This document shows, piece by piece, positions 25,345-34,218 of a DNA stretch of 53,842 bases; position 1 is the stretch's first letter; each line of letters begins with the position of its first letter. The stretch covers positions 1 through 53,842 of the forward strand of contig DXCL01000041.1 in assembly GCA_019115995.1 (NCBI GenBank). Reading direction: 5' to 3'. Both the position numbers and the translations under genes were made by a program. Origin of the DNA: Candidatus Borkfalkia avistercoris (GTDB taxonomy: Bacteria; Bacillota; Clostridia; Christensenellales; Borkfalkiaceae). Below the pieces are notes generated by a model, which had not been told where the DNA came from, ran no database searches, and was given only the letters and a program-made list of their open reading frames with translations.

Positions 25345-26754
25345 CTATTCGGGAAAATATTCTTTCACCTCGCAGGAACGGCGCGCTATGCGGTGCGCCT
25401 CCTCTTCGCCGTGTACCGCGCCGAGCGCCGCGAGCTGGCAGAGGATATTCCCGAGCGCGGTCGCCTCCGTAGGCCCCGCCGTTACACGGATCCCGAGCGT
25501 TTGCGCGACCGCCCGATTGAGCATTTCGTTATTGGCGCCCCCGCCCACGATGTGCAATACGTTAAACCGTTTACCCGTGAGCGTTTGAAGATCCAGCAAG
25601 CTCCGCTTATAAGCCATCGCCAGCGAATCGTATACGCAGCGCGCGATCTCGAATACTGTTTTCGGTACGGCTCCGCCCGACTTTTCGCAATACGCCTCCA
25701 CCTTTTTAGGCATATCGTGCGGTGCAAAAAATTCTTCCGCGTCGGGATCGATATAAAATCTTCCGGGCGCGACCTTTTCCGCGCCCGCCGCGATCTCCGC
25801 AAACGAAAGGGATATCCCGGCCTTTTCCCAGCTGCGTTTGCACTCCTGAATGATCCAAAGCCCTACGATATTCCGCAAAAAGCGCACCTTTCCGCCAAAA
25901 CCGATTTCATTCGTATAGCCGCTTTTTTCCGCCTCTTTTGTCAAAATCGGCTTATCGATCATCGCGCCGAACACAGACCACGTGCCGCTCGACAGGAGCG
26001 CCGCGTTTTCGCTCTCGGCGGGGGCGGCAAAAAAGGCCGCGCCGGTATCGTGCCCGAGCCCTGCGATAACGGGGATACTCTTTTTTAAGTGCATTTCGCG
26101 GAAGATCTCCTCGCGCAGCATGCCCGCAACGCTTCCTGACGGCACCGTTTTCGGGAACAATCTTTTCAGCCCGTACGCGCGGCGCACCTTGTCGCTGAAA
26201 GCGGGCTCGCCCGCCCGCAAGAGCTGAGACGTGCTCGCGATAGAGCGTTCGCATACCGCATTGCCCGTCAAAAAGTAAGTGAACAGGTCGGGCATAAACA
26301 GCGCCCTGCGCGCAATTTTCAATGCGGCGTCTTCCCGTTTTTGCAGCATGACGAGCTGGCAGAGCGTATTGTATTTATTGAACGCGATCCCCGTTTCCTC
26401 ATACAGCGCTTCGCCGCTCATCGTTTTTACGAGCTCCTCCTGCGCGCGTTCCGTCAGAGCCGAACGATAATGCAGCGGATTCGAAAGCAGCCGGCCGTCT
26501 TTATCCAGCAGCCCGAAATCGACGCCCCATGTGTCTACGGAAATACTGTCTGCGCCGCCCTCGCTCTCCGCCTTTGCGATCCCCCTTTTCAGTTCGTGAA
26601 ACAGCCGCGGAAAATCCCAGTACAGCTCGCCGCCCATTTCGACCGGCTCGTTTGCAAAGCGGTGCAGCTCTTTCATCGTTACCTTTTCGCCGTCGAATTC
26701 TCCGAGCACCGCCCTTCCGCTCGACGCGCCGAAGTCAAACGCCAATATCCTCAT
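25345..26754 (-). CDS. rhaB: Rhamnulokinase
   Basis: 469 residues, normal for RhaB. Ribosome site GGGAGGGAG. This FGGY-family kinase phosphorylates L-rhamnulose to L-rhamnulose-1-phosphate in the cytoplasm. The N-terminal phosphate loop is FDFGASSGRAV, SVDTWGVDFGLL carries the sugar-contacting acidic residue, NKYNTLCQL is the RhaB-type substrate loop, and SSGTWS and GGGANNEMLN belong to the ATP domain. The isomerase (rhaA) and aldolase (rhaD) are not in the window. It is cotranscribed with the DeoR-type regulator (12 bp gap). A broken GH78 rhamnosidase lies 20 kb away. Confidence 0.88.
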   Translation of the reverse strand: MRILAFDFGASSGRAVLGEFDGEKVTMKELHRFANEPVEMGGELYWDFPRLFHELKRGIAKAESEGGADSISVDTWGVDFGLLDKDGRLLSNPLHYRSALTERAQEELVKTMSGEALYEETGIAFNKYNTLCQLVMLQKREDAALKIARRALFMPDLFTYFLTGNAVCERSIASTSQLLRAGEPAFSDKVRRAYGLKRLFPKTVPSGSVAGMLREEIFREMHLKKSIPVIAGLGHDTGAAFFAAPAESENAALLSSGTWSVFGAMIDKPILTKEAEKSGYTNEIGFGGKVRFLRNIVGLWIIQECKRSWEKAGISLSFAEIAAGAEKVAPGRFYIDPDAEEFFAPHDMPKKVEAYCEKSGGAVPKTVFEIARCVYDSLAMAYKRSLLDLQTLTGKRFNVLHIVGGGANNEMLNRAVAQTLGIRVTAGPTEATALGNILCQLAALGAVHGEEEAHRIARRSCEVKEYFPE

Positions 26755-26766
26755 TTTGCTCCCTCC

Positions 26767-27534
26767 CTATTTTTGCGGATATAAAACATCGGTATTATTT
26801 TCGGCAAATGCCGCAAGCCATTCGCCGCTCGGCTCGGCATCTGTAAGAACGGCGTCCGCCGCCGAAAACGAACAAATCTGCGCGAACGCCCGCCTGCCGA
26901 ACTTGCTTGCGTCTGCCGCAAAAATTTTCTGCCCGGCACAGGCGAGCATCTTCCTCTTTACGGACGCCTGGCTGTCGTCCGCGTCAAAAAAACCCGCCGC
27001 GGCATCGATCCCCTTGCAGGAAAGGATCGCCTTGTCTACCCGATAACGGGAAAGCGATTCCTCCGCCTGCGGCCCGACAAGGGCGCAGGAACTACCGTGC
27101 AAAACGCCGCCCGTGGAGAGGATCCTCCACCCCGCCGCATCGGACAGCTCTGCGAGCACCTCCGCGGAATTTGTAACGAGAGTGATATTCTTTTTGCTTT
27201 TAAGTGCGCGCGCTATGAAAACGGCGGTCGAGCTTGCGTCTAAAATCAGGGAGTCGCCGTCCTGCACGAGGCGAGCTGCGAGCGCGGCGATCGCCTTTTT
27301 TGCCTCCACATTGATTTTCCTGCGCTCCACGTATGGCAGCTCGCGCTCCGTTCCGTCGCGCAGCAGCGCGCCTCCATACGTCTTGATGACGCCGCTTTCC
27401 TTTTCGAGTTTATCGAGATCGCGGCGGATCGTTTCCTCCGAAACGCCGAATTCCTTAGCCAATTCGCCGACAAGAACGCTCTTTTCCTCCCTCAGCCTGC
27501 CGAGTATCTTATTCTTTCTCTCGATCGCGAGCAC
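26767..27534 (-). CDS. DeoR/GlpR-family transcriptional regulator
   Basis: 255 residues when started at GTG 27534, which has AAGGAGG (27544-27550) at 9 bp. An upstream ATG at 27564 would put that ribosome site inside the gene and has none of its own. The N-terminal winged helix contains LVGELAKEFGVSEETIRRDL, the DeoR signature. The C-terminal DeoRC domain has DSLILDASSTAVFIAR and the conserved lysine-aspartate region (KAILSCKGIDAAAGFFD), typical of sensors of phosphorylated sugars. It probably represses the rhamnulokinase gene downstream. Confidence 0.88.
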   Translation of the reverse strand: MLAIERKNKILGRLREEKSVLVGELAKEFGVSEETIRRDLDKLEKESGVIKTYGGALLRDGTERELPYVERRKINVEAKKAIAALAARLVQDGDSLILDASSTAVFIARALKSKKNITLVTNSAEVLAELSDAAGWRILSTGGVLHGSSCALVGPQAEESLSRYRVDKAILSCKGIDAAAGFFDADDSQASVKRKMLACAGQKIFAADASKFGRRAFAQICSFSAADAVLTDAEPSGEWLAAFAENNTDVLYPQK

Positions 27535-27598
27535 CGCGCCGCACCTCCTTTTTGTGAAGGGCATCTATTATCGTACCCCTTATTGCCCCTGTTTTTGC

Positions 27599-27627
27599 AT
27601 TATACCACATCATTCCACATAAAACAA
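27599..27627 (-). promoter_or_regulatory. Promoter of the DeoR-rhaB unit
   Basis: On the minus strand, -35 TTGTTT (27622-27627), 17-bp spacer, -10 TATAAT (27599-27604). Confidence 0.7.
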
Positions 27628-27652
27628 CACAATTTCAAAAAAATATTTATTT

Positions 27653-27702
27653 AAAAGAGTTATCCGCCCGAACGAAGATTCATTCGGGCGGATAACTCTT
27701 TT
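27653..27702 (-). terminator. Strong terminator of the LacI gene (block B)
   Basis: A 20-bp perfect stem (27653-27672 with 27683-27702) carrying GTTATCCGCCCGAA, with a T-rich tract on the minus strand. Confidence 0.88.
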
Positions 27703-27769
27703 ACTCCATGCGCAAGGGCCGACCCTCAATACGCACGTAAAATATCAATCAGATCTACAACGCCGATTT

Positions 27770-28774
27770 TTAATAACAGGTATCGCCGATCAGCAGTTTT
27801 GTGGGAATTACGATCTTTTCGTTTTTTTCGGAACTGTCCGTCATAAGTTTGAGAAGCTTCTGCGCAACGGCTTCTCCGATCGCCTTGCTGTCCTGCTGTA
27901 CGGTGGTAAGTTTAGGGTACAGCATCTGCCCGACCTTAATTCCGTCAAAACCCACGATGGCGAGATCTTGCGGAACGTTGATATGCAGATCGCGCACCGC
28001 CTGCAACCCGCCGAGCGCGGCATAATCGTCCGTAAACATGATACACGGCCTTTTCAGGTTCTTTGCCGCCGTTTCTTTTACGATCCTGTATCCGTCTTCC
28101 ATCGAGCAGTATTTGCCGTTTTCAAAATAAAGATTTTTAAACCCGTATTCATTGCACGTATCCGTTGCCGCCTGCACCCTTTCGTTGCGGATCAGCGATT
28201 CTACATCGCAGCAAAAAATAATGTTCTCATACCCGCGGGAAATCACCTCGCGCAGCATGCCGGAAATTGCCTGCCCGTTGTCGCTCATCACCGTGCTGAT
28301 GCGCGGATCGAGATAATCGAAAGCGATGATCGGCTTTTCGTAATCGAGCAATTCGCGGACGATCGGTTTATTAAAATCGGCACAGATGATAAAGATCCCG
28401 TCCAGCCGCTTGGAACGGCAATGCGTCAGGTAGCCGCTTTCCAGATCTCCGATCTTATCGGACACAAAAACGAGGTCGTAACCGTGGTTTTCCATCTGAT
28501 ATTTGAAGCTATTTAAAACCTCTGCAAAAAAGCAGTGGGTAAGCCCGAGCTTGTCCTTTTCCTCCACGCCGTCGTACAGCAGAACGCCCACGTTATATGT
28601 ATTGCCGAGTTTTAAATTCCGCGCCACGGCGCTCGGATAATACCCCATCGATTTTGCCAACGATTGGATCTCGTCTTTGACTTTTTCCGATACGTCGGAA
28701 TAATTATTCAGCGCTTTGCTCACGGTCGAAACCGAATAGCCGCTCTTTTTGGAAATATCTGTAATAGTTACCAT
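27770..28774 (-). CDS. LacI-family transcriptional regulator of block B
   Basis: 334 residues from ATG 28774. The helix-turn-helix is TITDISKKSGYSVSTVSKAL, and the hinge (SAVARNLKLGNT) and effector domain (about 60-334, with FTDDYAALGG and IVGFDGIKVGQM) are complete. An alternative ATG two codons upstream lies only 6 bp from the -10 box and would start before the transcript. With ATG 28774 at the predicted +1 the mRNA would be leaderless, and no ribosome site is present. Its location after the beta-glucan operon makes it the best candidate to bind the three CGAAAACG-type operators at 40425-40482. Confidence 0.9.
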   Translation of the reverse strand: MVTITDISKKSGYSVSTVSKALNNYSDVSEKVKDEIQSLAKSMGYYPSAVARNLKLGNTYNVGVLLYDGVEEKDKLGLTHCFFAEVLNSFKYQMENHGYDLVFVSDKIGDLESGYLTHCRSKRLDGIFIICADFNKPIVRELLDYEKPIIAFDYLDPRISTVMSDNGQAISGMLREVISRGYENIIFCCDVESLIRNERVQAATDTCNEYGFKNLYFENGKYCSMEDGYRIVKETAAKNLKRPCIMFTDDYAALGGLQAVRDLHINVPQDLAIVGFDGIKVGQMLYPKLTTVQQDSKAIGEAVAQKLLKLMTDSSEKNEKIVIPTKLLIGDTCY

Positions 28775-28780
28775 ATACAT

Positions 28781-28809
28781 ATTATATAAAATACCGCCGT
28801 CTAAGTCAA
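28781..28809 (-). promoter_or_regulatory. Promoter of the block B LacI gene (predicts leaderless mRNA)
   Basis: On the minus strand, -35 TTGACT (28804-28809), 17-bp spacer, -10 TATAAT (28781-28786). Transcription seven bases downstream would begin at the A of the start codon at 28774. Confidence 0.75.
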
Positions 28810-28825
28810 GTTAAAAAATATTTTC

Positions 28826-28857
28826 CCCCGTCCTCCCGAAAATTCGGGAGGACGGGG
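28826..28857 (-). terminator. Terminator of the beta-glucan operon
   Basis: Perfect 15-bp stem CCCCGTCCTCCCGAA / TTCGGGAGGACGGGG with a 2-nt loop, 16 bp after the last gene. It separates the operon from the LacI gene. Confidence 0.85.
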
Positions 28858-28872
28858 TTTTTATAAGAACAT

Positions 28873-31002
28873 TTATGCCGTTTTGCGAAGAGCCGGATAC
28901 TTTCCGTCTTCGATATTCCAAATCTCCGCATCGAACGCGCTGCCGTAAGTTGCCTCGCTCTTCATTTCCGCCGTCGTTTTGAGCATGTCGAGCAGCGTAT
29001 CCGGCTGCTGCCCCGCCGCATACTGTAATCCGCTCGTTTCTTTGTCTGCCAGACAATTACGGATCGTTCCTTCATTGTTCACGGCAAAGGCTCCGTTATG
29101 CACATTGGGATACTTGGAAGGGGTAGAAGTGATCGCCCCGAGCACGACGCAGTTTTCGATCACGCCGCCCGGTTTATTGTTGCAGCAGATGCCGCCGCCG
29201 TAAGAATCGTTGTTGGCCCCGCCTAAGGAAACATTGGTCATACAGTTGCGGATCGTACCGGAGTTGTCTACCGTAACCGTACCGAACCACGAACCCGCGT
29301 TTTCGATCGTACCTTCCAAGCATACGTTTTCCACGACCGCGCCCGCATTGATCTTTTTGAAGAGCGCGAAGCCCACATTGCCGGGCGTAAATTCAAAATT
29401 CTTGATCGTGTATCCGTTTCCGTTAAACGTACCGCTGAAACCCTCCTCTCCGCCGAGTGCCTGCCATGCGATACCGGTAAGGTCAATGTCGGCGGTGAGC
29501 TCATAGCTGCCGGAAAGATCGTCTGCAATTTTCAGCAACTGCTGCGGCGTGGAAATGCTGATTACCTCTTTGGGGAAGCTGACCGTAAAGCCAGCTTCCG
29601 CCGCGGCGGAAGAAACCGAAGCCACCACGGTAAACGTTACGTCCTGCTGCGCCGTTACCGTAACGGTGCCGTCCGACGCGACGTCAACGCCTGTGACGGG
29701 CGCTTTCAGCGAATAGCGCACATCTGCAAAATCGGCGTCTATGACGGCGACCTTTACCTTAAACCTGCCCTCCTCCAATGCAGAACTTTTCAGCTCCGTC
29801 TGCGCGTTGACGATATAAATTTCGGGCGTTTTTACGCCTTCCGTCTCCCTTTTCAGAGTGGGGAAGCTGCCGTTTTCAATGTTCCATACGTCGGTGTCCC
29901 ACGCGGCGTAAAGGCTCGCCTGTTTCATCTCCTCCTCTGTTCTGTAAAGAGACGCGTCTTTCGACTTGCCGATCGCATACGGCATTTCGTTGTTGTCGGA
30001 AAGCACAAAACAGCCGCTTACCGAAGCAGACGCCGCGCTTTCGAGGAGCATGGCGCCGCGATCGAGCGAAAATTCCGTGCCGTATGCAAGATTTGCGCCG
30101 ACGGTATAACAATTTTCGATCGCACCCTTTCCCATGTTATTCAGAGCGATCATGCCGGCATAACCTGCGATCTGCGTCGTTTTCAGCACTACGTTCGTCC
30201 AGCAGTTGCGGATCGTGCCGTAGTTATCCACACAGATCACGCCCGCCCAGGCGCCCGCGTCCTCCACATAACCCGTTACGCCCAGATTTTCCACAACGCC
30301 GCCCTGTGCAATGCTCGTAAAGATCGCAAAGCCGGAGGCCTGCGGCGTATATTGAAAGTTTTTAAGCGTATAGCCGTTGCCGTTCAGCGTTCCGCTGAAC
30401 GCACCGAGCACCGTCCATTCAACGGAAGACATATCGATGTCGGAGGTCAGCTCATAATTTGCCGTAAGATCGTTTCCGATCGCCGCAAATTCCGACGCGC
30501 TCGAAATTTTTATTACATTGCTGAGCATAGCGTCGAGCGCGCCGCGCGCAGCGGTAAGTTTGGCATACGCCTCCGCAACGCCGTTTGCCTGTTTTGCCGC
30601 TTCGCTCAATGCGTTGTAAAGATTTTCCGCCATTTCTATGACCGCCTGATCGTCCTTTGTTACATTCTCTGCGGCAGGGACTTTTTCGCACGCCGCGAGA
30701 AAACCGGACGCAGCGTCTGCGGCGACGAGCGCGTCGTACTGCGCTTTTTTGCCGTCGAGCGTCGCCTTTGCCTCCGTAACGCCCTCTGCCTGCTTCTCCG
30801 TTTGGGTCAGTTCGTCGTAGATCGCATAGGCGTCGTCTATCTTTACGCGGCTTTCAAGGCTGACCTCGCCGATCTCCTCCACTGCCGCGATAAACGCCGC
30901 GCTTTCAGATTGTGCGACTTCGCCCTCTTTGCTGCACGCGGCAATGCCGAACGCCAGCATGAGCGCCAGGCAAAGCGCTATCCACTTGAACAACTTTTTC
31001 AT
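28873..31002 (-). CDS. Surface lipoprotein: helical repeats plus two GLUG-type beta-helix modules
   Basis: 709 residues; AGGAGGAAAT precedes the ATG; lipobox IAAC. Residues about 30-160 are three-helix repeats (TQTEKQAEGVTEAKATLDGK) of FIVAR-like style that could act as a stalk. Two copies of a beta-helix module follow at about 165-385 and 480-709. Each opens with LTANYELTSDIDMSSVEW or SGSYELTADIDLTGIAW, then NGNGYTLKNF/NGNGYTIKNF and NxGTIRNC coils, and ends with DTDVWNIENGSFPTLKR-type sequence. These resemble GLUG repeats of Gram-positive adhesins. A beta-sandwich separates the copies. No catalytic residues are recognisable. It is probably a polysaccharide-binding surface protein of the beta-glucan operon. 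Confidence 0.72.
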   Translation of the reverse strand: MKKLFKWIALCLALMLAFGIAACSKEGEVAQSESAAFIAAVEEIGEVSLESRVKIDDAYAIYDELTQTEKQAEGVTEAKATLDGKKAQYDALVAADAASGFLAACEKVPAAENVTKDDQAVIEMAENLYNALSEAAKQANGVAEAYAKLTAARGALDAMLSNVIKISSASEFAAIGNDLTANYELTSDIDMSSVEWTVLGAFSGTLNGNGYTLKNFQYTPQASGFAIFTSIAQGGVVENLGVTGYVEDAGAWAGVICVDNYGTIRNCWTNVVLKTTQIAGYAGMIALNNMGKGAIENCYTVGANLAYGTEFSLDRGAMLLESAASASVSGCFVLSDNNEMPYAIGKSKDASLYRTEEEMKQASLYAAWDTDVWNIENGSFPTLKRETEGVKTPEIYIVNAQTELKSSALEEGRFKVKVAVIDADFADVRYSLKAPVTGVDVASDGTVTVTAQQDVTFTVVASVSSAAAEAGFTVSFPKEVISISTPQQLLKIADDLSGSYELTADIDLTGIAWQALGGEEGFSGTFNGNGYTIKNFEFTPGNVGFALFKKINAGAVVENVCLEGTIENAGSWFGTVTVDNSGTIRNCMTNVSLGGANNDSYGGGICCNNKPGGVIENCVVLGAITSTPSKYPNVHNGAFAVNNEGTIRNCLADKETSGLQYAAGQQPDTLLDMLKTTAEMKSEATYGSAFDAEIWNIEDGKYPALRKTA

Positions 31003-31023
31003 ACATTTCCTCCTGTTATATTT

Positions 31024-34000
31024 TTATTTGAGATAAATATCAATCTTTTCGTATTTTCCGGCGCGGAGTTTTTCCGCCCGTTCCCCGCGGAGCGTTCCGC
31101 CCGCAACCGTTTCCGACACGCCGCCGGAAGTCAGAATCATTTTTTCGGCCGTACAGCCTCCCCCAAAGGTATCCTTGCGCAGAGGATTTTTGTATACGAC
31201 CTGTATTTTACCCAAAAACGCACAGCTTACCTCGCCCGCCTCATCGAAAAATTCTCCTTTAAGAACAGGCATCAGCCTGCATACCAGCTCGCCGTTCTCC
31301 AAACAGAACGGTTTTTCCCCGAACATCATGATATGCCACATGCTGAGCATTTCCGCATTGGCGCCCGTAAGCCGCGCATAAAAACCCTGCCCGACCACGG
31401 CGGGATCGGGATTGTTCGACGTAGCGATAAAGGAAGAATGTTCCAGCGTGCTTCTGCCGTAAACGGAGGGATCCATAAACGCAACGATATTTTTTGCCGC
31501 CTCCTGAAAGAACTCTTCATACAGCCCCGCCTTTAACAGACCGAGCAGATATTTATAATCCATGTGCAAAAAGCACGATTCCCTTTCCAGATGCCCCGGC
31601 GTAAACTGTTTGATGCGGCCGATCTCGTAAATTTCCCCCTCCAAACTCTCGCATGTTTTATAGAGCCCGAGGTTTTTATCATACAGATCTGAGCCGTGTA
31701 CGGCAGCGTGCATTTTTTTGCATGCTGCGGCGTCTTCGATTTTATAGCTTCTGGCAGGCGCTTCCAGAAACAGCGGCAACGTATGCCGTTTGAATTTTTC
31801 AACGCGCACGAACGGGCGCCCCTCGGCGTCTGTTTCCGCCTCGCCGTTCTCGCCGTAAATCGGGGAGTATTGCTCTGCCTCGTAATAGAAGTACGTTGGA
31901 TACAGCCCGCCGCCGATCTCCTTTGCGCGGCGCAGGGCGCGCGCCAGCCTTTTTTCCATTACCTCTGCCGCGTGCCGCACCGTATCGGGCGCAAGCTCTG
32001 CCGATGCGCCGCATACGCCACCCGCCACGGACAGCCGGTATTCCTCCCGCAGATCAGATACCCTGTTCCAGTACGCAAAGCCTTCCCTCTCCGTTTCCGC
32101 GGCGAGCACGCCGTCGAGCAGCGTGCGCTGTTCTGCGAACAGAGAAACGCCCTGCCAGTTCCTTTCTGCCAGTTTTTCCTTCACATAGCGGAGCAGACGG
32201 TACAGTTCGATCGTTTCGCTCATGCCCGAACCGAAGATCCCCGCAAGTCCGTTCATCGCGTCGTTCCAGCCGACACGGTCGGCCTCCATTTCCACGCCCA
32301 GTCCTTCGCAGTCGAGCGTGGCGAATTTGATGAGCGCAAGAAAGAACAGCTTGGAGATGAGGTTGACCCGCACCTCTGTGCCGCTCTCGTATCGCAGCCA
32401 GTTCGTTTGATTGATATCCGCCGAAACGCCGCCAACGGGCAGCCGGTCGCACCCGATGCCGAGCGCCGCATACTGGCGCGGTTTGCCCTCCTTGGTCAAA
32501 ACGTATTTTTGCGAACGGGGCCGCACGTATACGGGGCTGTAAAAGTACCGGTAGCTCCCGTCCGTAAAAAGCAGATGCTCGCTTCTGTCCGGAAAAATCC
32601 TTTCATATGCCTCGATCAGGTCGAGACAGTATGTCCAGTGATCCGTCCAGTATCCCTCTCCGAAGCTCGCTTCCGTATTTTGCCTTGCCGCAGACAGAAC
32701 GGCGCTTAAAAATTCCTGATACGATATGCTCGTTTCAATATGCAGGCCGCACAGCAGCCGCGCGATTTCACCGGGCGTAAATTTCCCCGAAAGCGCCTTC
32801 GACAACAGCGCGTTCCCGCCGGCATATTCGCGCACGAGCTTTTCCGCTTCCTGCCTGTTTGGTATTTCGAACGAGTCCCCCTTTACGTTATGCGGGTTGT
32901 AGCCGTCCGCCTGAATGAGCGAAAGAAAGAGTTTTACGTTGTATTCGCCCACAAAGGGATTGATCAGCACATCGTTGCGCCGGTTTTGGTTTACGTCTCT
33001 GTAATTTCCGTTTCCGTGCGAAAAAAATTCGGGCTCAATCGTAAACCAGTTATAGTCTCGCTCCATATCGCCGTGCTTGCGCGAATAGATATAAAAGACA
33101 GACTTTTTTTCCGCATTGCCGAGAAGAACGGGATATCCTCCCCGCAGGGCATTGTCTAAATAGCAGTTCCCTATGTAAGCGTCAAAAACGGGGAAAGCCG
33201 TCTTCGTTTTTACGCCGCTCGTCATGTCCGCAACGATCCGCTCGTTTTCGCGCAGTTTTTCCTCAAAATATGCGGGCGTTAAAAACATTTTTCGCTTTTC
33301 CGCAAGCGCCTGCGCGCTGCAAGCGTTGCCGATCAGCGTGTGAATGACGCATTCTTCGCCGGGAGCGAGGACTACCTTTCGAACCGTGAAGCCGCAGGCG
33401 ATCTTATTTGCAAGCGCCTGCTCTCTCTGCAATACCGCGGCGCCGTCTTTTTTGAATCCGAAAGGAATACGCAGAGATGTATCGTGCCCGAAAACGGCGG
33501 TAAGATCCGCCACGGGGGGCACGAGGGCGCCGTCCGATTCGGAAAGGTAAAAATTTCCGCTGTCGAACAGCTTGATCTCGCTGCCGTCGGCAGTGCTCGC
33601 CCTCTGTTTTGTAAAGAGTATATCCCCTCCGATGAAGCTCGTTTCCGCCCAGCTACGCAGCAGATTGCCCGCACATTTGTATTCGTTGTTTGTAATGCCG
33701 TAAGGGAGCAGCATCGTTATACCGTCGCAGATCTCCATGACGCGCTCCGCCCCGCCGATATTTTTAACGGAGACGCGGCGGATCAGCCCGCCGATGTCTT
33801 CGGTCGGCAGCATGCAATAGTCTGCACGGATCTCGTATTTCCCGCGGTCATTTTTTTCGGAAACGCCGAAAGAGGCGGGGGCGACGTACATACGGCGGGA
33901 AAGCCCTTCCCTGTCGTCCGTTACGGCAAACGGCTCGTACAATTCCTTTCCGAATTTCAAAAAAGTGCGAAATCCTTGCACGGATACGCGTTCGCTCGCG

Positions 34001-34203
34001 ACGACGGCGGGACTGAACTCCAATATCGGGCCGTCTTTGTCCCTTACGCCGAAAGAGGCGATCCCTTGCCCGCGGTTTAGATAAAAGCTCCAAATCGGAA
34101 CGCCGTACATGCCCGCAACGCCCGGCAAAAAACTGTAAAAGGGCTTTTTCGTATCGTAATCGTCTATAATGAATTTGTTATTCTCGTAAAAATATCCGGC
34201 CAT
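31024..34203 (-). CDS. Large beta-glucan oligosaccharide phosphorylase (GH94/GH149/GH161 type)
   Basis: 1059 residues from ATG 34203; a TTG two codons earlier is less likely. No signal peptide. Such enzymes split beta-glucosidic bonds with phosphate to give alpha-glucose-1-phosphate, saving ATP. The order fits the clan: an N-terminal beta-sandwich (RDKDGPILEFSPA, SVQGFRTFLKF), a linker, then the (alpha/alpha)6 barrel with YRDVNQNRRNDVLINPF, FGEGYWTDHWTYCLDLIEAY and the catalytic-acid motif GWNDAMNGL (Asp648). The length exceeds that of ordinary GH94 cellobiose phosphorylases (~800) and matches beta-1,3-oligoglucan phosphorylases of GH149/GH161. The GH16 partner supports a beta-1,3 or mixed-linkage glucan substrate. 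Family choice is left open. Confidence 0.75.
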   Translation of the reverse strand: MAGYFYENNKFIIDDYDTKKPFYSFLPGVAGMYGVPIWSFYLNRGQGIASFGVRDKDGPILEFSPAVVASERVSVQGFRTFLKFGKELYEPFAVTDDREGLSRRMYVAPASFGVSEKNDRGKYEIRADYCMLPTEDIGGLIRRVSVKNIGGAERVMEICDGITMLLPYGITNNEYKCAGNLLRSWAETSFIGGDILFTKQRASTADGSEIKLFDSGNFYLSESDGALVPPVADLTAVFGHDTSLRIPFGFKKDGAAVLQREQALANKIACGFTVRKVVLAPGEECVIHTLIGNACSAQALAEKRKMFLTPAYFEEKLRENERIVADMTSGVKTKTAFPVFDAYIGNCYLDNALRGGYPVLLGNAEKKSVFYIYSRKHGDMERDYNWFTIEPEFFSHGNGNYRDVNQNRRNDVLINPFVGEYNVKLFLSLIQADGYNPHNVKGDSFEIPNRQEAEKLVREYAGGNALLSKALSGKFTPGEIARLLCGLHIETSISYQEFLSAVLSAARQNTEASFGEGYWTDHWTYCLDLIEAYERIFPDRSEHLLFTDGSYRYFYSPVYVRPRSQKYVLTKEGKPRQYAALGIGCDRLPVGGVSADINQTNWLRYESGTEVRVNLISKLFFLALIKFATLDCEGLGVEMEADRVGWNDAMNGLAGIFGSGMSETIELYRLLRYVKEKLAERNWQGVSLFAEQRTLLDGVLAAETEREGFAYWNRVSDLREEYRLSVAGGVCGASAELAPDTVRHAAEVMEKRLARALRRAKEIGGGLYPTYFYYEAEQYSPIYGENGEAETDAEGRPFVRVEKFKRHTLPLFLEAPARSYKIEDAAACKKMHAAVHGSDLYDKNLGLYKTCESLEGEIYEIGRIKQFTPGHLERESCFLHMDYKYLLGLLKAGLYEEFFQEAAKNIVAFMDPSVYGRSTLEHSSFIATSNNPDPAVVGQGFYARLTGANAEMLSMWHIMMFGEKPFCLENGELVCRLMPVLKGEFFDEAGEVSCAFLGKIQVVYKNPLRKDTFGGGCTAEKMILTSGGVSETVAGGTLRGERAEKLRAGKYEKIDIYLK

Positions 34204-34218
34204 TCCCAAACCCGTCCG

